A DNA stretch of 64,000 nucleotides, taken from Hydrocarboniphaga sp965279055 (GTDB lineage: Bacteria; Pseudomonadota; Gammaproteobacteria; Nevskiales; Nevskiaceae). Both the position numbers and the translations under genes were made by a program. The notes under the pieces are model-generated. The model made no database searches and was not told where the DNA came from. It worked only from the letters and a program-made list of their open reading frames with translations. The stretch lies in assembly GCF_965279055.1 (NCBI RefSeq), contig NZ_OZ257125.1, forward strand, positions 620,001-684,000, written 5' to 3'. Each line of letters starts with the position of its first letter. The stretch's first letter is position 1. This document shows, in pieces, positions 35,204-44,105 of this stretch.

Positions 35204-35863
35204 ATGCCGGGAAAATTCCTGCGTTACCTGCTGGGCGCGCTGATCGTCGGCGCGCTCGGCCTGCTCGCGTATCAGCAACTCCATGCCTCGCAGCGTGCGC
35301 GCACCGCGCTGGCGGCGATCACGCCGGGCCCGGTCGACATCGGTTTTGCGCAGGCGATGAGCCTGCACCATCAGCAGGCGATTGCGATGTCGCAGCTGCT
35401 GCAGGACGGCAGGCCGACGCGGCTGCTGGTGCTCGCCCGCAGCATCGCAGGCATGCAGCAGCTCGAACTCGGCGAAATGCGCGGCTGGCTGCGGCTATGG
35501 CAACAGCCCCTGCTACAGCTCACGCCCGGCATGGGCTGGATGTTGCTCGGCGACGAGCCGCCCGCGGCGGACCTCAGACAGTACCTGCTCGATTGCAGCC
35601 GCGCGCCCGGTGGCATGGTCGGGCTCGCCAGCATGGCCGAGCTCGAGCAGCTGCGGCAGTCGCAGGACAGTGTGCGCGACCGCCAGTTTCTGCGACTGAT
35701 GCTGGCACATCATGAGGGCGCGATTCCGATGGCGCGTTTCGCCGCGACCCAGGCGCATCTGCCTGCGGTGCAGGAGCTGGCGCAACGCATCGTGCTCGAG
35801 CAGTCCGAAGAGATCGTGCGCATCCGGATGATGCAGCAGGCGCTGGATGCAATGGACCATTGA
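35204..35863 (+). CDS. DUF305 protein
   Basis: 219 residues. One N-terminal anchor helix (FLRYLLGALIVGALGLLAY), then a helical periplasmic domain with two duplicated HH motifs, SLHHQQAIAMS and LAHHEGAIPMARFA, the DUF305 hallmark (ferritin-like bundle, metal binding suspected in the family). ATG follows a short upstream ORF at 9 bases. Role may be in metal handling; not shown. Confidence 0.9.
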   Translation: MPGKFLRYLLGALIVGALGLLAYQQLHASQRARTALAAITPGPVDIGFAQAMSLHHQQAIAMSQLLQDGRPTRLLVLARSIAGMQQLELGEMRGWLRLWQQPLLQLTPGMGWMLLGDEPPAADLRQYLLDCSRAPGGMVGLASMAELEQLRQSQDSVRDRQFLRLMLAHHEGAIPMARFAATQAHLPAVQELAQRIVLEQSEEIVRIRMMQQALDAMDH

Positions 35864-35915
35864 CCCCGCCGCGGACGCCGAAGATCCGCGGCGACATTGA
35901 TCGAAAGAGGCTGTG

Positions 35916-37328
35916 ATGAACAGAGCATGGATTCCCTCACTGCTGGCGCTCGCCAGCCTGAGCCTCGCCGCCTGCGGCAACAGCCCCGAGGAGGCCGACA
36001 CCACGCCGCTCGCGGGCCCGACGCCGCAGGCCGCCTGCGGCGTCGGATCGCGTCCGGAGACCGGCATGCAGGGCCGCGTCAGCCAGGCCGATCACGACAG
36101 CGGCCGCGCCGCGCAGGGTTTCACCTGCAATACCGAGCTGGTCGGCTCCTACAGCAAGGAGAACGTGATCGGCACCGTCGGCGGCTTCAAGGTCGAGCGC
36201 TATGTCGACAAGGCCGGCCACGACTGCGCCTACTACGACAGCACGCTGCTGTTCCCGAGCAATATCCTCGACGCCGATGTCGGTGTGAACGTGCTCGACA
36301 TGAGCGACCCGACGCAGCCGCGGCTGACCGCGCGGCTGATCACGCCGGCGATGCTGTCGCCGCACGAGTCGCTGGTGGTGTCGCAGGAGGCCGGTGTGCT
36401 GGCCGCGGTGATGGGCAATCCGGCTTTCTATCCGGGCATCGTCGATGTCTACGACGTCAGCGAGGACTGCCGTCATCCGCAGCTGCGCTCGTCGGCACTG
36501 GTCGGCACGCTCGGCCACGAAAGCGGCATGGCGCCCGACGGCAAGACGTTTTATTCCGCTTCGCCGGGCACGCCGACGCTGACCGCGGTCGACATCTCCA
36601 ATCCCTGGCTGCCGATTCCGCTGTGGATCGGCTCCTACACCTCGCACGGCCTGTCGCTCAGCGACGACGGCAATCGCGCCTATGTCGCGTACGGCAACGG
36701 CGCCGGTGTGCTGATACTCGACGTCTCCGAAATCCAGGCGCGCAAGTCGCGGCCGCAGGTACACGAAATCGGCACGGTGTCCTGGGACAACCAGACCATT
36801 CCACAGAACGCGATGCCATTCACCCGAAATGGCAAACCCTACCTGCTGGAGATCGACGAATACTCCAACAACGGCGGCGGTGTGATCGCCGCCAACGGCA
36901 GCGTCGTCGGCGCGGGCCGCATCATCGACATCAGCGACGAAACCCAGCCGAAGGTGATTTCCAACCTGCGGCTGGCGGTACACGAGCCGGAGAATCGCGA
37001 CACCATCGCCAAGGACCCCGGCGCGCGCAACATCGCCGGCGGCTATGCCGGCCACTACTGCAGCATCCCGACGCGCGTGAACCCGGACATCGCCGCCTGC
37101 AGCATGATCCTGTCGGGCCTGCGCATCTTCGATATTCGCGACGTCCGGCATCCGCGCGAAGTCGCCTACTACAACGCGCCGATCAATCCGCGCCTGCTGC
37201 CGGTGCCGGCGCAGGCCAGCAACTGGCCGATGTCGCGCCCGGCCTTCGTGCCCGAGCGCAAGGAGATCTGGTACACCGACGGCTATAGCGGTTTCTACGC
37301 GATCCGCGTGACCAACGGCGCCTGGTAG
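35916..37328 (+). CDS. LVIVD-repeat lipoprotein
   Basis: 470 residues. Signal peptide with lipobox LAAC (lipidated Cys near residue 20). The mature part is a beta-propeller of LVIVD-type repeats: VGVNVLDMSDPTQPRLTARL, LTAVDISNPWLPIPL, GVLILDVSE, GRIIDISDETQPKVIS, LRIFDIRDVRHPREVAYY. Probably an outer-membrane-attached periplasmic or surface protein; function unknown. GTG 35913 is an alternative start; ATG 35916 fits AAGAGG. Confidence 0.88.
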   Translation: MNRAWIPSLLALASLSLAACGNSPEEADTTPLAGPTPQAACGVGSRPETGMQGRVSQADHDSGRAAQGFTCNTELVGSYSKENVIGTVGGFKVERYVDKAGHDCAYYDSTLLFPSNILDADVGVNVLDMSDPTQPRLTARLITPAMLSPHESLVVSQEAGVLAAVMGNPAFYPGIVDVYDVSEDCRHPQLRSSALVGTLGHESGMAPDGKTFYSASPGTPTLTAVDISNPWLPIPLWIGSYTSHGLSLSDDGNRAYVAYGNGAGVLILDVSEIQARKSRPQVHEIGTVSWDNQTIPQNAMPFTRNGKPYLLEIDEYSNNGGGVIAANGSVVGAGRIIDISDETQPKVISNLRLAVHEPENRDTIAKDPGARNIAGGYAGHYCSIPTRVNPDIAACSMILSGLRIFDIRDVRHPREVAYYNAPINPRLLPVPAQASNWPMSRPAFVPERKEIWYTDGYSGFYAIRVTNGAW

Positions 37329-37344
37329 CGGATCATCACGTCCG

Positions 37345-37677
37345 ATGAAGACTGAAGACACCATCCACCGCTCGTTCTGCAGCGCCTACGCCGAGGCGGT
37401 GCTGCGTTTCGTCGTCGAGGGACGCAACGGCGACGTGGTCTTCGACCAGGCCACGCAGCAGTTCAACGCGATCGTCGTCGCCGCCGATGTGCCGCCGACG
37501 CACTGCGAATGGTGGGTTGGCAAGGACTGGACCAGCTTCGTCGGCCCGATCGGCTGCCGCATCGACGCGCGCGACCCGCAATTCTCCGACTCCGCGCTGC
37601 GCCACGAAATCGTGTTCGCGCTGGCCAAGTCGCCGACCGGCAAACGCATGAGCCGGATCCTGGCCGGGCTGGACTGA
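37345..37677 (+). CDS. Hypothetical protein
   Basis: 110 residues, soluble. Segments such as RFVVEGRNGDVVFDQATQQFNAIVVAADVPP and HCEWWVGKDWTSFVGPIGCRID show no family I know. It starts 16 bases after the LVIVD lipoprotein and may be in its operon. ATG 37345 is the only start. Confidence 0.55.
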   Translation: MKTEDTIHRSFCSAYAEAVLRFVVEGRNGDVVFDQATQQFNAIVVAADVPPTHCEWWVGKDWTSFVGPIGCRIDARDPQFSDSALRHEIVFALAKSPTGKRMSRILAGLD

Positions 37678-37732
37678 ACGTAGCCTCGGTGCCTACCCGG
37701 GTTGCGCACCGCAGACGGCTCAACAAACCTTT

Positions 37733-37829
37733 GTTCATCCCGAGTAGCGCCAACGGCGCGTATCGAGGGACGCATCGGAGCACGGTCCGATCCCTCGATA
37801 CGCCGCAAGCGGCTACTCGGGACGAATGG
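37733..37829. repeat. Palindromic repeat (TACTCGGGACGAA family)
   Basis: Outer arms GTTCATCCCGAGTAGC / GCTACTCGGGACGAA and inner GTATCGAGGGA / TCCCTCGATAC. Second copy of the element at 24228-24326. Confidence 0.9.
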
Positions 37830-37867
37830 GGTTGCTGATCGCGTCAACGACAATTTTTCCCGGCACG

Positions 37868-37907
37868 AACAAAAAAAGGCGCCATCACTGGCGCCTTTCC
37901 TTGTCGC
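37868..37907 (-). terminator. Intrinsic terminator of the dehydratase operon
   Basis: GGCGCC-AGTGAT-GGCGCC followed by TTTTTTT on the - strand, 18 bases after the dehydratase stop. Confidence 0.85.
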
Positions 37908-37924
37908 TGCAGATCAAGCCCGAC

Positions 37925-39097
37925 TTATTTTTTCGGCAGCTCGATTTCCGCCTTCGCCGTCGCCATCACCGCGCCGGTCTGGCTTGCCAGGCGGCAGTCG
38001 ACCTGCACCACGGAGCGGCCCTGGTCGTCGACCAGCTTGTCGATGATCTTCGCCGTCATGATGGTGATGTCGCCGGTGAAGGCCGGGCCGCGGTACGAGC
38101 AGTTGGAGTGCACGACCTGGCCCCACTGGCCAGCCCAGCCGCCGAAGTAGTCGAGGATCCACGCGCCCATCGACGCACCGTAGCCATAGCCGCGCGGCAT
38201 GCCGATGTAGCGCGCCCAGCGCGGGAACAGATGACCGCGCGACGGGCCGATGTAGGCGCCGTCGGTCTGCTCGGGGTTCTCCTTCTCCAGCACCGGGTCC
38301 TGCTCCTTGCCGGCCATCGGGCCGGTGAAGCCCAGCGCTTCCATGTCCAGGTCGGTGCGGCGATGCACGCCGGCCCAGATCGTGAAGATGTAGGCGCGCC
38401 ATTCGGTGGTGAAGCTGGCGATGCTGTGCGGGCCGATCACGCGCACCGGCAGTTCGTCGCCGATTTTCACGTCGTCCCAGTAGCGCTTGCCGAGGCCGAG
38501 ATCGTGCATGGACTTGATGTACTCGAACTTGCGCGTCTCCAGCTCTTCGAGCTGCACATCGCTCCACTCGGGATCATCGGACGCAGCCGTGTCCTGCGAC
38601 CCCATTTCGCGCGCCAGATCGGCGCGATAACGGATCGTCGTCGAGCGCTGCTTGGCCAGCAGCTCGCCTTTCTGGTTGTAGTAGAAGTTGTCGCCGCGCT
38701 GGAAGCAGGTCGGGCCGGCGAACTTGGTGTCCTTGACGGTGTAGTCGAAAGGAATGCGCTCGTTGCGCAGCAGATCGCCGCCGAATACGCGGGTCTTCTC
38801 GAACCACCATTCGTCACCGCCGAACAACAGGTGCGAATCCGGAATGCCGCCGACGCAGGCCGGCGCGCTGCCATGGCCGTCGTCGGTCGCCACCGGGAAC
38901 GACTGCGGTGCGACTAGACGGCCGTAGCGGCTCTCCGCGGCGTAGTCGTCGTCGTAGTGCAGGCGGTTGGGGTAGTGCATGGCCTGGGCCCAGCGCCGGA
39001 TGTCGAGGTTGCCGATCGGGTCGCGCAGCCGGCCCGGCTGGATCGGCACGCCCATGTGCCGGTCCAGATCCGAACAGTCGAGTTTTTTGTCGGTCAT
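37925..39097 (-). CDS. MaoC/FAS1-like hotdog dehydratase
   Basis: 390 residues, long enough for a double hotdog. The N-terminal half has the FAS1-like dehydratase pattern (HYPNRLHYDDDYAAESRYGRLVAPQSFPV, GGDEWWFEKTR); the C-terminal half has VGMRGYGYG-like and HSNCSYRGPAFTGD segments. Such proteins hydrate or dehydrate enoyl-CoA or related enones. It is the last gene of a run of five on the - strand with SDR and SnoaL-like genes. Substrate unknown. Confidence 0.82.
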   Translation of the reverse strand: MTDKKLDCSDLDRHMGVPIQPGRLRDPIGNLDIRRWAQAMHYPNRLHYDDDYAAESRYGRLVAPQSFPVATDDGHGSAPACVGGIPDSHLLFGGDEWWFEKTRVFGGDLLRNERIPFDYTVKDTKFAGPTCFQRGDNFYYNQKGELLAKQRSTTIRYRADLAREMGSQDTAASDDPEWSDVQLEELETRKFEYIKSMHDLGLGKRYWDDVKIGDELPVRVIGPHSIASFTTEWRAYIFTIWAGVHRRTDLDMEALGFTGPMAGKEQDPVLEKENPEQTDGAYIGPSRGHLFPRWARYIGMPRGYGYGASMGAWILDYFGGWAGQWGQVVHSNCSYRGPAFTGDITIMTAKIIDKLVDDQGRSVVQVDCRLASQTGAVMATAKAEIELPKK

Positions 39098-39134
39098 GTG
39101 TCGCTCCGCTTTTCTTGATGGTAAATCGGGATGC

Positions 39135-39692
39135 TCATTGGGATGAACGCTGGCGCCGGTTGGTCAGCGGTCGCTGGTAGGACGGATCGTCGTGGCTGCG
39201 GCAGGGCGCGCCGTTGGCATGAATGCCGGGCACGTCGGCGAACGGCAGCGGCATCGTCGGCACGATCCCCGACCACTCGATCAGATTGGTGCGCAGCGCG
39301 ATCTTCCATTCGCCTTCGCGTCGCTCGAGGCGATCGACATAGCGGCCGCCGGCGATCCAGTTGGAGTCGTCGCGGTTGCGGCCGACGAACAGGTAGTAGG
39401 TTTCGCTGTGTGCGCTATCGCCGGTGATGTCGACGGTGTGATTGAGGATGTTGTGGTGCGTGGCGACCTGCCCGGCCTCGTGCATCGGCTGCGCCCATTC
39501 GTAGCAGCCCTGCACGCTGCCGACATACGAGCCCGCCGCCATCTGCGCGTCGGCATGAAAAGCCGACAGGTACAGCTCGCGGTCGAAGCGGTCCATGCCG
39601 CGACAGAAGCGCGTCATGCAATCGAGAATGTCCTGGCGGTCGAGCAGCGCGTCGAGCCGTGACTGGCGATCGGATCCAAGTTCATTTGCCAC
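39135..39692 (-). CDS. SnoaL/NTF2-like protein
   Basis: 185 residues from GTG 39692 with GGAGG 9 bases upstream; it overlaps the end of the SDR gene by 11 bases. Family features: LLDRQDILDCMTRFCRGMDRFDRELYLSAFHADAQM and HHNILNHTVDITGDSAHSETYYLFVG. Related to the proteins at 33174 and 40593. Possible ring dehydratase or isomerase. Confidence 0.85.
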   Translation of the reverse strand: MANELGSDRQSRLDALLDRQDILDCMTRFCRGMDRFDRELYLSAFHADAQMAAGSYVGSVQGCYEWAQPMHEAGQVATHHNILNHTVDITGDSAHSETYYLFVGRNRDDSNWIAGGRYVDRLERREGEWKIALRTNLIEWSGIVPTMPLPFADVPGIHANGAPCRSHDDPSYQRPLTNRRQRSSQ

Positions 39693-40575
39693 GGTAGTCG
39701 ACCTCCGAAATCGGCTTCCAGATCGGGGCTCCGCGCGTCGCGCGGGCCGACGGGACGACGCTGCCGTCGACATCGGTGATGCCGTATTCCTGTGCCAGTT
39801 CGGCGGTGATGAACGTGCCCCCGGAGCGCCGCATGATCTGCGGATCGGCCGCCATCGCCGCGATCACGCGGCCCGGATGCTCGACACTGCTGCCGGTCTG
39901 GTTGGTGATCGATCGGGTCATGCTGTGGCCCATCCTGGCGAGGTTGTCCCGCGCCTTTTCGGTCAGCGTCAGCCCCTGCCACATCACGATCGAGGCGACG
40001 TTGTAGGGCTGCAGTTCGATCGCCATGTCGCGCGACATGCGATCGACCGCGGTCTTCGAGGTGCCGAAGATCACGCCGTAGGTGTAGGTGACCGCGGCAA
40101 AGCCGGAGATCGCGACGATCAGGCCGGATTGCTGCGGCGCCATGATGTTCGCCGCATGCCAGGCGGCGACGTAGTTCGACTTGATGCCGACGTCCCACAT
40201 CTCCAGGTTCGACAGCGGCTTTTCCCAGAACGGCTTGCCGTCGAGCAGATCGTCCGACAAGGTGAAGGCGTTGTTGACCAGGATGTCGAGCCGGCCCTGT
40301 TCGCGCCGTACCTGCTCGAACAGCGCCGCGACTTTTTCATCATCGGCATGATCCACCGCCACCGCGATGCCGCGGCCGCCGCTGGCGGCGCCGCGCTCGC
40401 TGCATTGCGCCGCGGTTTCGCCGACCGTGCCCGGCAGGTAGTACGAGCCCGGCGTCACCGTTCTGCCGGTCACGTAGACCGTCGCGCCCTGTTCGGCCAG
40501 CGCCAGCGCGACACCGCGGCCGATGCCGCGGCTGGCACCGGTGACGACGGCGACCTTGCCTTTCAATGTCGACAT
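39682..40575 (-). CDS. SDR related to DHRS1, catalytic Tyr replaced by Phe
   Basis: 297 residues from ATG 40575. Strong likeness to the DHRS1 family: GKVAVVTGASRGIGRG, ATVYVTGRT, LFEQVRREQGRLDILVNNA, and the C-terminal YGITDVDGS. In the active site Ser is S157 and Lys is K174 (GTSK), but the residue four before Lys is F170, not Tyr; nearby Y164 and Y166 might substitute. Activity is therefore uncertain. Confidence 0.85.
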   Translation of the reverse strand: MSTLKGKVAVVTGASRGIGRGVALALAEQGATVYVTGRTVTPGSYYLPGTVGETAAQCSERGAASGGRGIAVAVDHADDEKVAALFEQVRREQGRLDILVNNAFTLSDDLLDGKPFWEKPLSNLEMWDVGIKSNYVAAWHAANIMAPQQSGLIVAISGFAAVTYTYGVIFGTSKTAVDRMSRDMAIELQPYNVASIVMWQGLTLTEKARDNLARMGHSMTRSITNQTGSSVEHPGRVIAAMAADPQIMRRSGGTFITAELAQEYGITDVDGSVVPSARATRGAPIWKPISEVDYRGK

Positions 40576-40592
40576 TTTCCGGCGCTCCGCTG

Positions 40593-41138
40593 CTAGGGGC
40601 CAGCGAAAAAGCCGAGGCTGAAATCGCCATGCGCGCGGCCGCTGAAATGCTCGGCGCTGAACGGCATGCCCATCACGCCCTGCGACCAGTCGATCGCCAC
40701 GCCCCAGTCCTGGTACCAGTCGTAGAGCATCGTGCGCTGCGCGATCTTCCAGTCGCCGCCGCGCTGTTGCATCAGGTCCAGATAGCGTCCGCCGATGCAC
40801 ACGTCGCGCTGCTGGCTGCCCATGTCGACGCGGTGATACGACAGCAGCTGCGTCTCGACACGCGCCTGGTCGCCTTCGAGTTCGATGTAACTCTGGCCAA
40901 GTACATGCTGGGTGTTCGGGATTGCCGGCGAGCCGGGAATGACCCAGTCGAAATATTGCGGGAAGCTGCCTTTGAACACGCCGTAGTCGGTGGTCGAATC
41001 CGGCCAGTACGAGGCGCGGATCAACTCGCCCTGGCGGCGATCTTCGCCGCGTGCGAGCTGGACGATGCAGCGCCGGATCGTGTCGCGCGCAAGCAGGTCC
41101 TGCAGCTGCGCCGTGATGTCTTGGCTGTCGGTATCCAT
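40593..41138 (-). CDS. SnoaL/NTF2-like protein
   Basis: 181 residues from ATG. N-terminus LQDLLARDTIRRCIVQLARGEDRRQGELIRASYWPDSTTDYGVFKG and CIGGRYLDLMQQRGGDWKIAQRTMLYDWY are typical of the NTF2-fold group. It sits 17 bases before one SDR gene and 9 bases after another, consistent with one operon. Confidence 0.85.
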   Translation of the reverse strand: MDTDSQDITAQLQDLLARDTIRRCIVQLARGEDRRQGELIRASYWPDSTTDYGVFKGSFPQYFDWVIPGSPAIPNTQHVLGQSYIELEGDQARVETQLLSYHRVDMGSQQRDVCIGGRYLDLMQQRGGDWKIAQRTMLYDWYQDWGVAIDWSQGVMGMPFSAEHFSGRAHGDFSLGFFAGP

Positions 41139-41147
41139 GGCGATCGC

Positions 41148-42086
41148 TCAGTTCCTGTTGACGGCGCCGCTGCGCGCCATCTCGAAGCTGCGCGCCAGGT
41201 GATCGCCGAAGCCCGACGGCAGCGGCGGCAGCAGCCAGGTCTTTTCGGGCAGCCGGCCGGTGTCGCGGATCCGCTCGATCTGCTCGGCGACATCGTCGAT
41301 GGTCCAGCTCGGGCGATACACGCCCTGGCTTTCGGCGATGAAGGCACGCGCGACGCGCCCGGCCATCGAGGTGTAGAGCTCGCCGCTGACCGAGCAGGAC
41401 TCGTGAGCGAGCCAGGCCACCACCGGTGCGACCAGATCCGCGCCCATCGGCGGATACAGCGAGGTGTCGAGGCCTTCGGCCATGCGCGTGACCGCGCCCG
41501 GCAGGATGATGTTGCTCCTGATGCCGTGCGCCGCGCCTTCGAGCGCGATCACGTTGTTGATGCCGATCATCCCGGACTTGGACACGGCGTAGGGCAGGCC
41601 GTTGGGGATGCTGTACAGGCCGCCGATCGACGAGGTCAGCACCACGCGGCCGTAGCCCGCCTTGAGCATGTGCGGGAAGGCATTGCGCACCACGTTGAAG
41701 GCGCCGATCAGATGCACGTCGACCACCGCGTGGAAATCCGCGGGATCGATACTGTCGAGCGAGCCGTAGCGCACGTTGCCGGCGTTGTGGATCAGGACGT
41801 CGACGCGGCCGTAGGCATCGATCGCTTTCTGGATGATCGCCTTGCCGCCGTCGAACGTGGCGACCGAGTCGGTGGAGGCGACGGCGTCGCCGCCGGCCGC
41901 GCGGATTTCCTTGACCACGGTCTCGGCCGGGCCGGCATCGGCACCGTCACCGGCCATGCTGCCGCCGAGATCGTTGACGACGACTTTTGCTCCCCTGGAA
42001 GCGAGCAGCAGCGCGTACTCGCGCCCCAGCCCACGGCCGGCGCCGGTGATCACCGCGACGCGGTCATCGAATCTACGCTCGGTCAA
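41148..42086 (-). CDS. SDR of the 17beta-HSD4 / MFE-2 type
   Basis: 312 residues from TTG 42086, chosen because AGGAG lies 8 bases upstream; farther starts read Arg-rich sequence. Cofactor motif TGAGRGLGREYALLLASRGAKVVVNDLGG is characteristic of 17beta-hydroxysteroid dehydrogenase 4-like SDRs. The active site is complete: S153, Y166 and K170 (YAVSK). Probably oxidises a 3-hydroxyacyl-CoA or hydroxysteroid-like substrate. First gene of the five-gene run. Confidence 0.87.
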   Translation of the reverse strand: MTERRFDDRVAVITGAGRGLGREYALLLASRGAKVVVNDLGGSMAGDGADAGPAETVVKEIRAAGGDAVASTDSVATFDGGKAIIQKAIDAYGRVDVLIHNAGNVRYGSLDSIDPADFHAVVDVHLIGAFNVVRNAFPHMLKAGYGRVVLTSSIGGLYSIPNGLPYAVSKSGMIGINNVIALEGAAHGIRSNIILPGAVTRMAEGLDTSLYPPMGADLVAPVVAWLAHESCSVSGELYTSMAGRVARAFIAESQGVYRPSWTIDDVAEQIERIRDTGRLPEKTWLLPPLPSGFGDHLARSFEMARSGAVNRN

Positions 42087-42420
42087 AGCTGGGCTCCTGT
42101 TCGCACTGCTGCGGCCTGCGTCGCGCCGCACTCGTGGCGAGGGCGGCGGTTGCCGGCACGTCGTATCGGCCGCATTCACCGGCCGTATCACTTAGTAAGT
42201 CAACACAGTTGTTCAGTAATACGGTATCGGCCCGGCCCGGGCCGGTCAAGGTATTGAATACCGGCAGCCGAGCCGCTACTCGCCGTCGCCTGGATCGGCT
42301 GCGCTCAGGTCGGCGGCCGTATCGTCTTGCCGGATCGGCACGCCGGCGCCCGTGTCGGCTCCGACCGGGGAGTGTGGATCGAGGCGGCACGGGTCCACGC
42401 CGCCGCGACCGCAAGCGAGC
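42087..42420. other. Gene-free region between LRR-kinase and SDR operon
   Basis: I see no gene. It is richer in A+T around 42190-42225 (TTACTAAG, GTGTTGACTTACT on the - strand), a plausible promoter zone for the SDR operon, and it has a GC-only palindrome GGCCCGGCCCGGGCCGG near 42228-42245. No defined operator can be claimed. Confidence 0.4.
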
Positions 42421-43749
42421 TCAGGCCGGCGACAGCGCTGCCAGTTCGCGCTCGACGTCGCGCATCAGCGGACGCAGCGCGGGCTGCGTCTGCAGGCAGC
42501 GATCTTTCAGCGTCAGCAGTCGCGTCCATCGTTCATCGGCGCCGCCATCGCAGTGCTGCAGCAGCTCTTCCAGCAGGCAACCGTAGGCGCGCGCCTCGAT
42601 ACGCTGCAGGGCCAGCGATATCGCCGAATCGTCGTGAGCGAAGAACGAGGCGGCGCCGAAGTCGCCGATCAGCGCGTCGCCGTCGCCGTTCCATAGCGTG
42701 TTGTGCGCGTACAGATCGCCGTGGAGGATGCCGCGCGCGTGCAGATGCGCGGTCGCGCTGGCGAGGCCGCGCGCCATCTGCAGCGCGGTATCGAGCGACC
42801 AGCGCGTGCCGGGCGCATACACGTCGCGCGTGCACGAGGCCAGGCTCGGCGGGCCGGCGAGATTGCGGAACACCGGATCGATCAGCTGCATGACCAGGCC
42901 CGGCGTCGCCAGCGGATGGCCGACGACGCGGCCTTCGATCGGAATCAGATGGCGATGACGGCCCGCCGCGATGCAGGCGTCCATTTCGCTGCGAGGCAGG
43001 CCGTCGCTGGTGACGGCGCCCTTGAACAGCTTGACGGCGACGGCTTGCGGCCCGGCCGCGGTATCGCGCTGCCACAGCGCGCGATGGATCACGCCGGAAG
43101 CGCCCTCGCCGAGCACGGTCTGCAGTTGCAGTTGCGACCAGTCGATGCGGGCGGCGGGATGTTCGGCAAGCGCCTCGGCTTCGCTGATGTCGCTGAACGG
43201 ATTGCCGGCGTAAGCCAGCCAGGCCAGCCGTGGCAGATCGAACAGCCAGCGCGGCAGCGCGCCGAGACGATTGGCGGCGATGCGCAGCAGCTCCAGCCCG
43301 GTGCAGCCGGCCATTTCATCGGGCAGTTGCGCAAGCTCATTGCCGGCCAGCATCAGTTTCTGCAATCGGGTGCAGCGGCCGATTTCGGCGGGCAGCCCGG
43401 TCACGCCATTGTCGGTCAGGATCAGCCAGCGCAGCTGCGGCGACAGCGCCGCGGCCGGCACATGAGCGATGCGGTTGGCCTTGAAGCCGATCGTGTCCAG
43501 CGCCGCGCATTGTCCGACCACCGCGGGCAGCTCGGTGAAGCGATTGTCCGAGCAGAACAGCACGCGCAGGTGCTTCAGCCGGGGCAGATCGTCGGGCAGC
43601 GCCTGCAGCGCGTTGCCGGACAGGTTCAGCACTTCCAGCGTGTCCGCCAGATCGAAGATCTCGCGCGGGAATTCGCTCAGGCCGGCGCTCAGGTCCAGCC
43701 GGCGCAGGCCGACGAGCTTGCCGGCGCGCAGTTGCGCGAGTGTGTGCAT
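42421..43749 (-). CDS. Leucine-rich-repeat protein kinase
   Basis: 442 residues. The N-terminal half has about six LRRs (LEVLNLSGNALQALPDDL, LRVLFCSDNRFTELPAVV, LRWLILTDNGVTGLPAEI, LQKLMLAGNELAQLPDEM). From about residue 210 a Hanks-type kinase follows: VLGEGASGVIHRA, VAVKLFK, ILHGDLYAHNTLW and IGDFGAAS. The catalytic loop is HGDLYAHN, so the Arg of HRD is Gly, but Asp, Asn and DFG are kept. Cytoplasmic, no membrane helix. Such LRR-kinases occur sporadically in proteobacteria; target unknown. Confidence 0.87.
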   Translation of the reverse strand: MHTLAQLRAGKLVGLRRLDLSAGLSEFPREIFDLADTLEVLNLSGNALQALPDDLPRLKHLRVLFCSDNRFTELPAVVGQCAALDTIGFKANRIAHVPAAALSPQLRWLILTDNGVTGLPAEIGRCTRLQKLMLAGNELAQLPDEMAGCTGLELLRIAANRLGALPRWLFDLPRLAWLAYAGNPFSDISEAEALAEHPAARIDWSQLQLQTVLGEGASGVIHRALWQRDTAAGPQAVAVKLFKGAVTSDGLPRSEMDACIAAGRHRHLIPIEGRVVGHPLATPGLVMQLIDPVFRNLAGPPSLASCTRDVYAPGTRWSLDTALQMARGLASATAHLHARGILHGDLYAHNTLWNGDGDALIGDFGAASFFAHDDSAISLALQRIEARAYGCLLEELLQHCDGGADERWTRLLTLKDRCLQTQPALRPLMRDVERELAALSPA

Positions 43750-43820
43750 GCGACCGATCGCGTTTCAGGGAACCGCGAGATTACAGCATCGCGACCGGCG
43801 CTTCGGCCGGCAGAGCCGGC

Positions 43821-44105
43821 CTAGCGCATGCCCAGCGAGTACAGCGCCAGCAGGCCGATCACCAGCAACGCCAGCCAGGCGTCGGCGATGCGCCGCAGCA
43901 GCGGGGGCGCGTGGCGCAGGTCCATGAACTCGGTGAGGATGAAACGGATCTTCAGCGCCGCCATCAGGATCACGCTGTAAGTGATCGCGGCATTGGCGAC
44001 GAAGGCGTGATGGCCGTGACGCGAGCCGATCCACCACGAGATCGCAGTGAGGGCACTGAGCAGCAGCCAGGTCAGCGTGAGACGATCTTTCAGCAGCATG
44101 CTCAT
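43821..44105 (-). CDS. Cytochrome c oxidase subunit IV / NorF-like membrane protein
   Basis: 94 residues, three predicted membrane helices. Middle segment ITYSVILMAALKIRFILTEFMDLRHAPPLLRRIADAW matches the COX4_pro/NorF family. ATG overlaps the stop of the subunit III-like gene (ATGA). No oxidase subunit I or II is present in the window. Confidence 0.82.
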   Translation of the reverse strand: MSMLLKDRLTLTWLLLSALTAISWWIGSRHGHHAFVANAAITYSVILMAALKIRFILTEFMDLRHAPPLLRRIADAWLALLVIGLLALYSLGMR

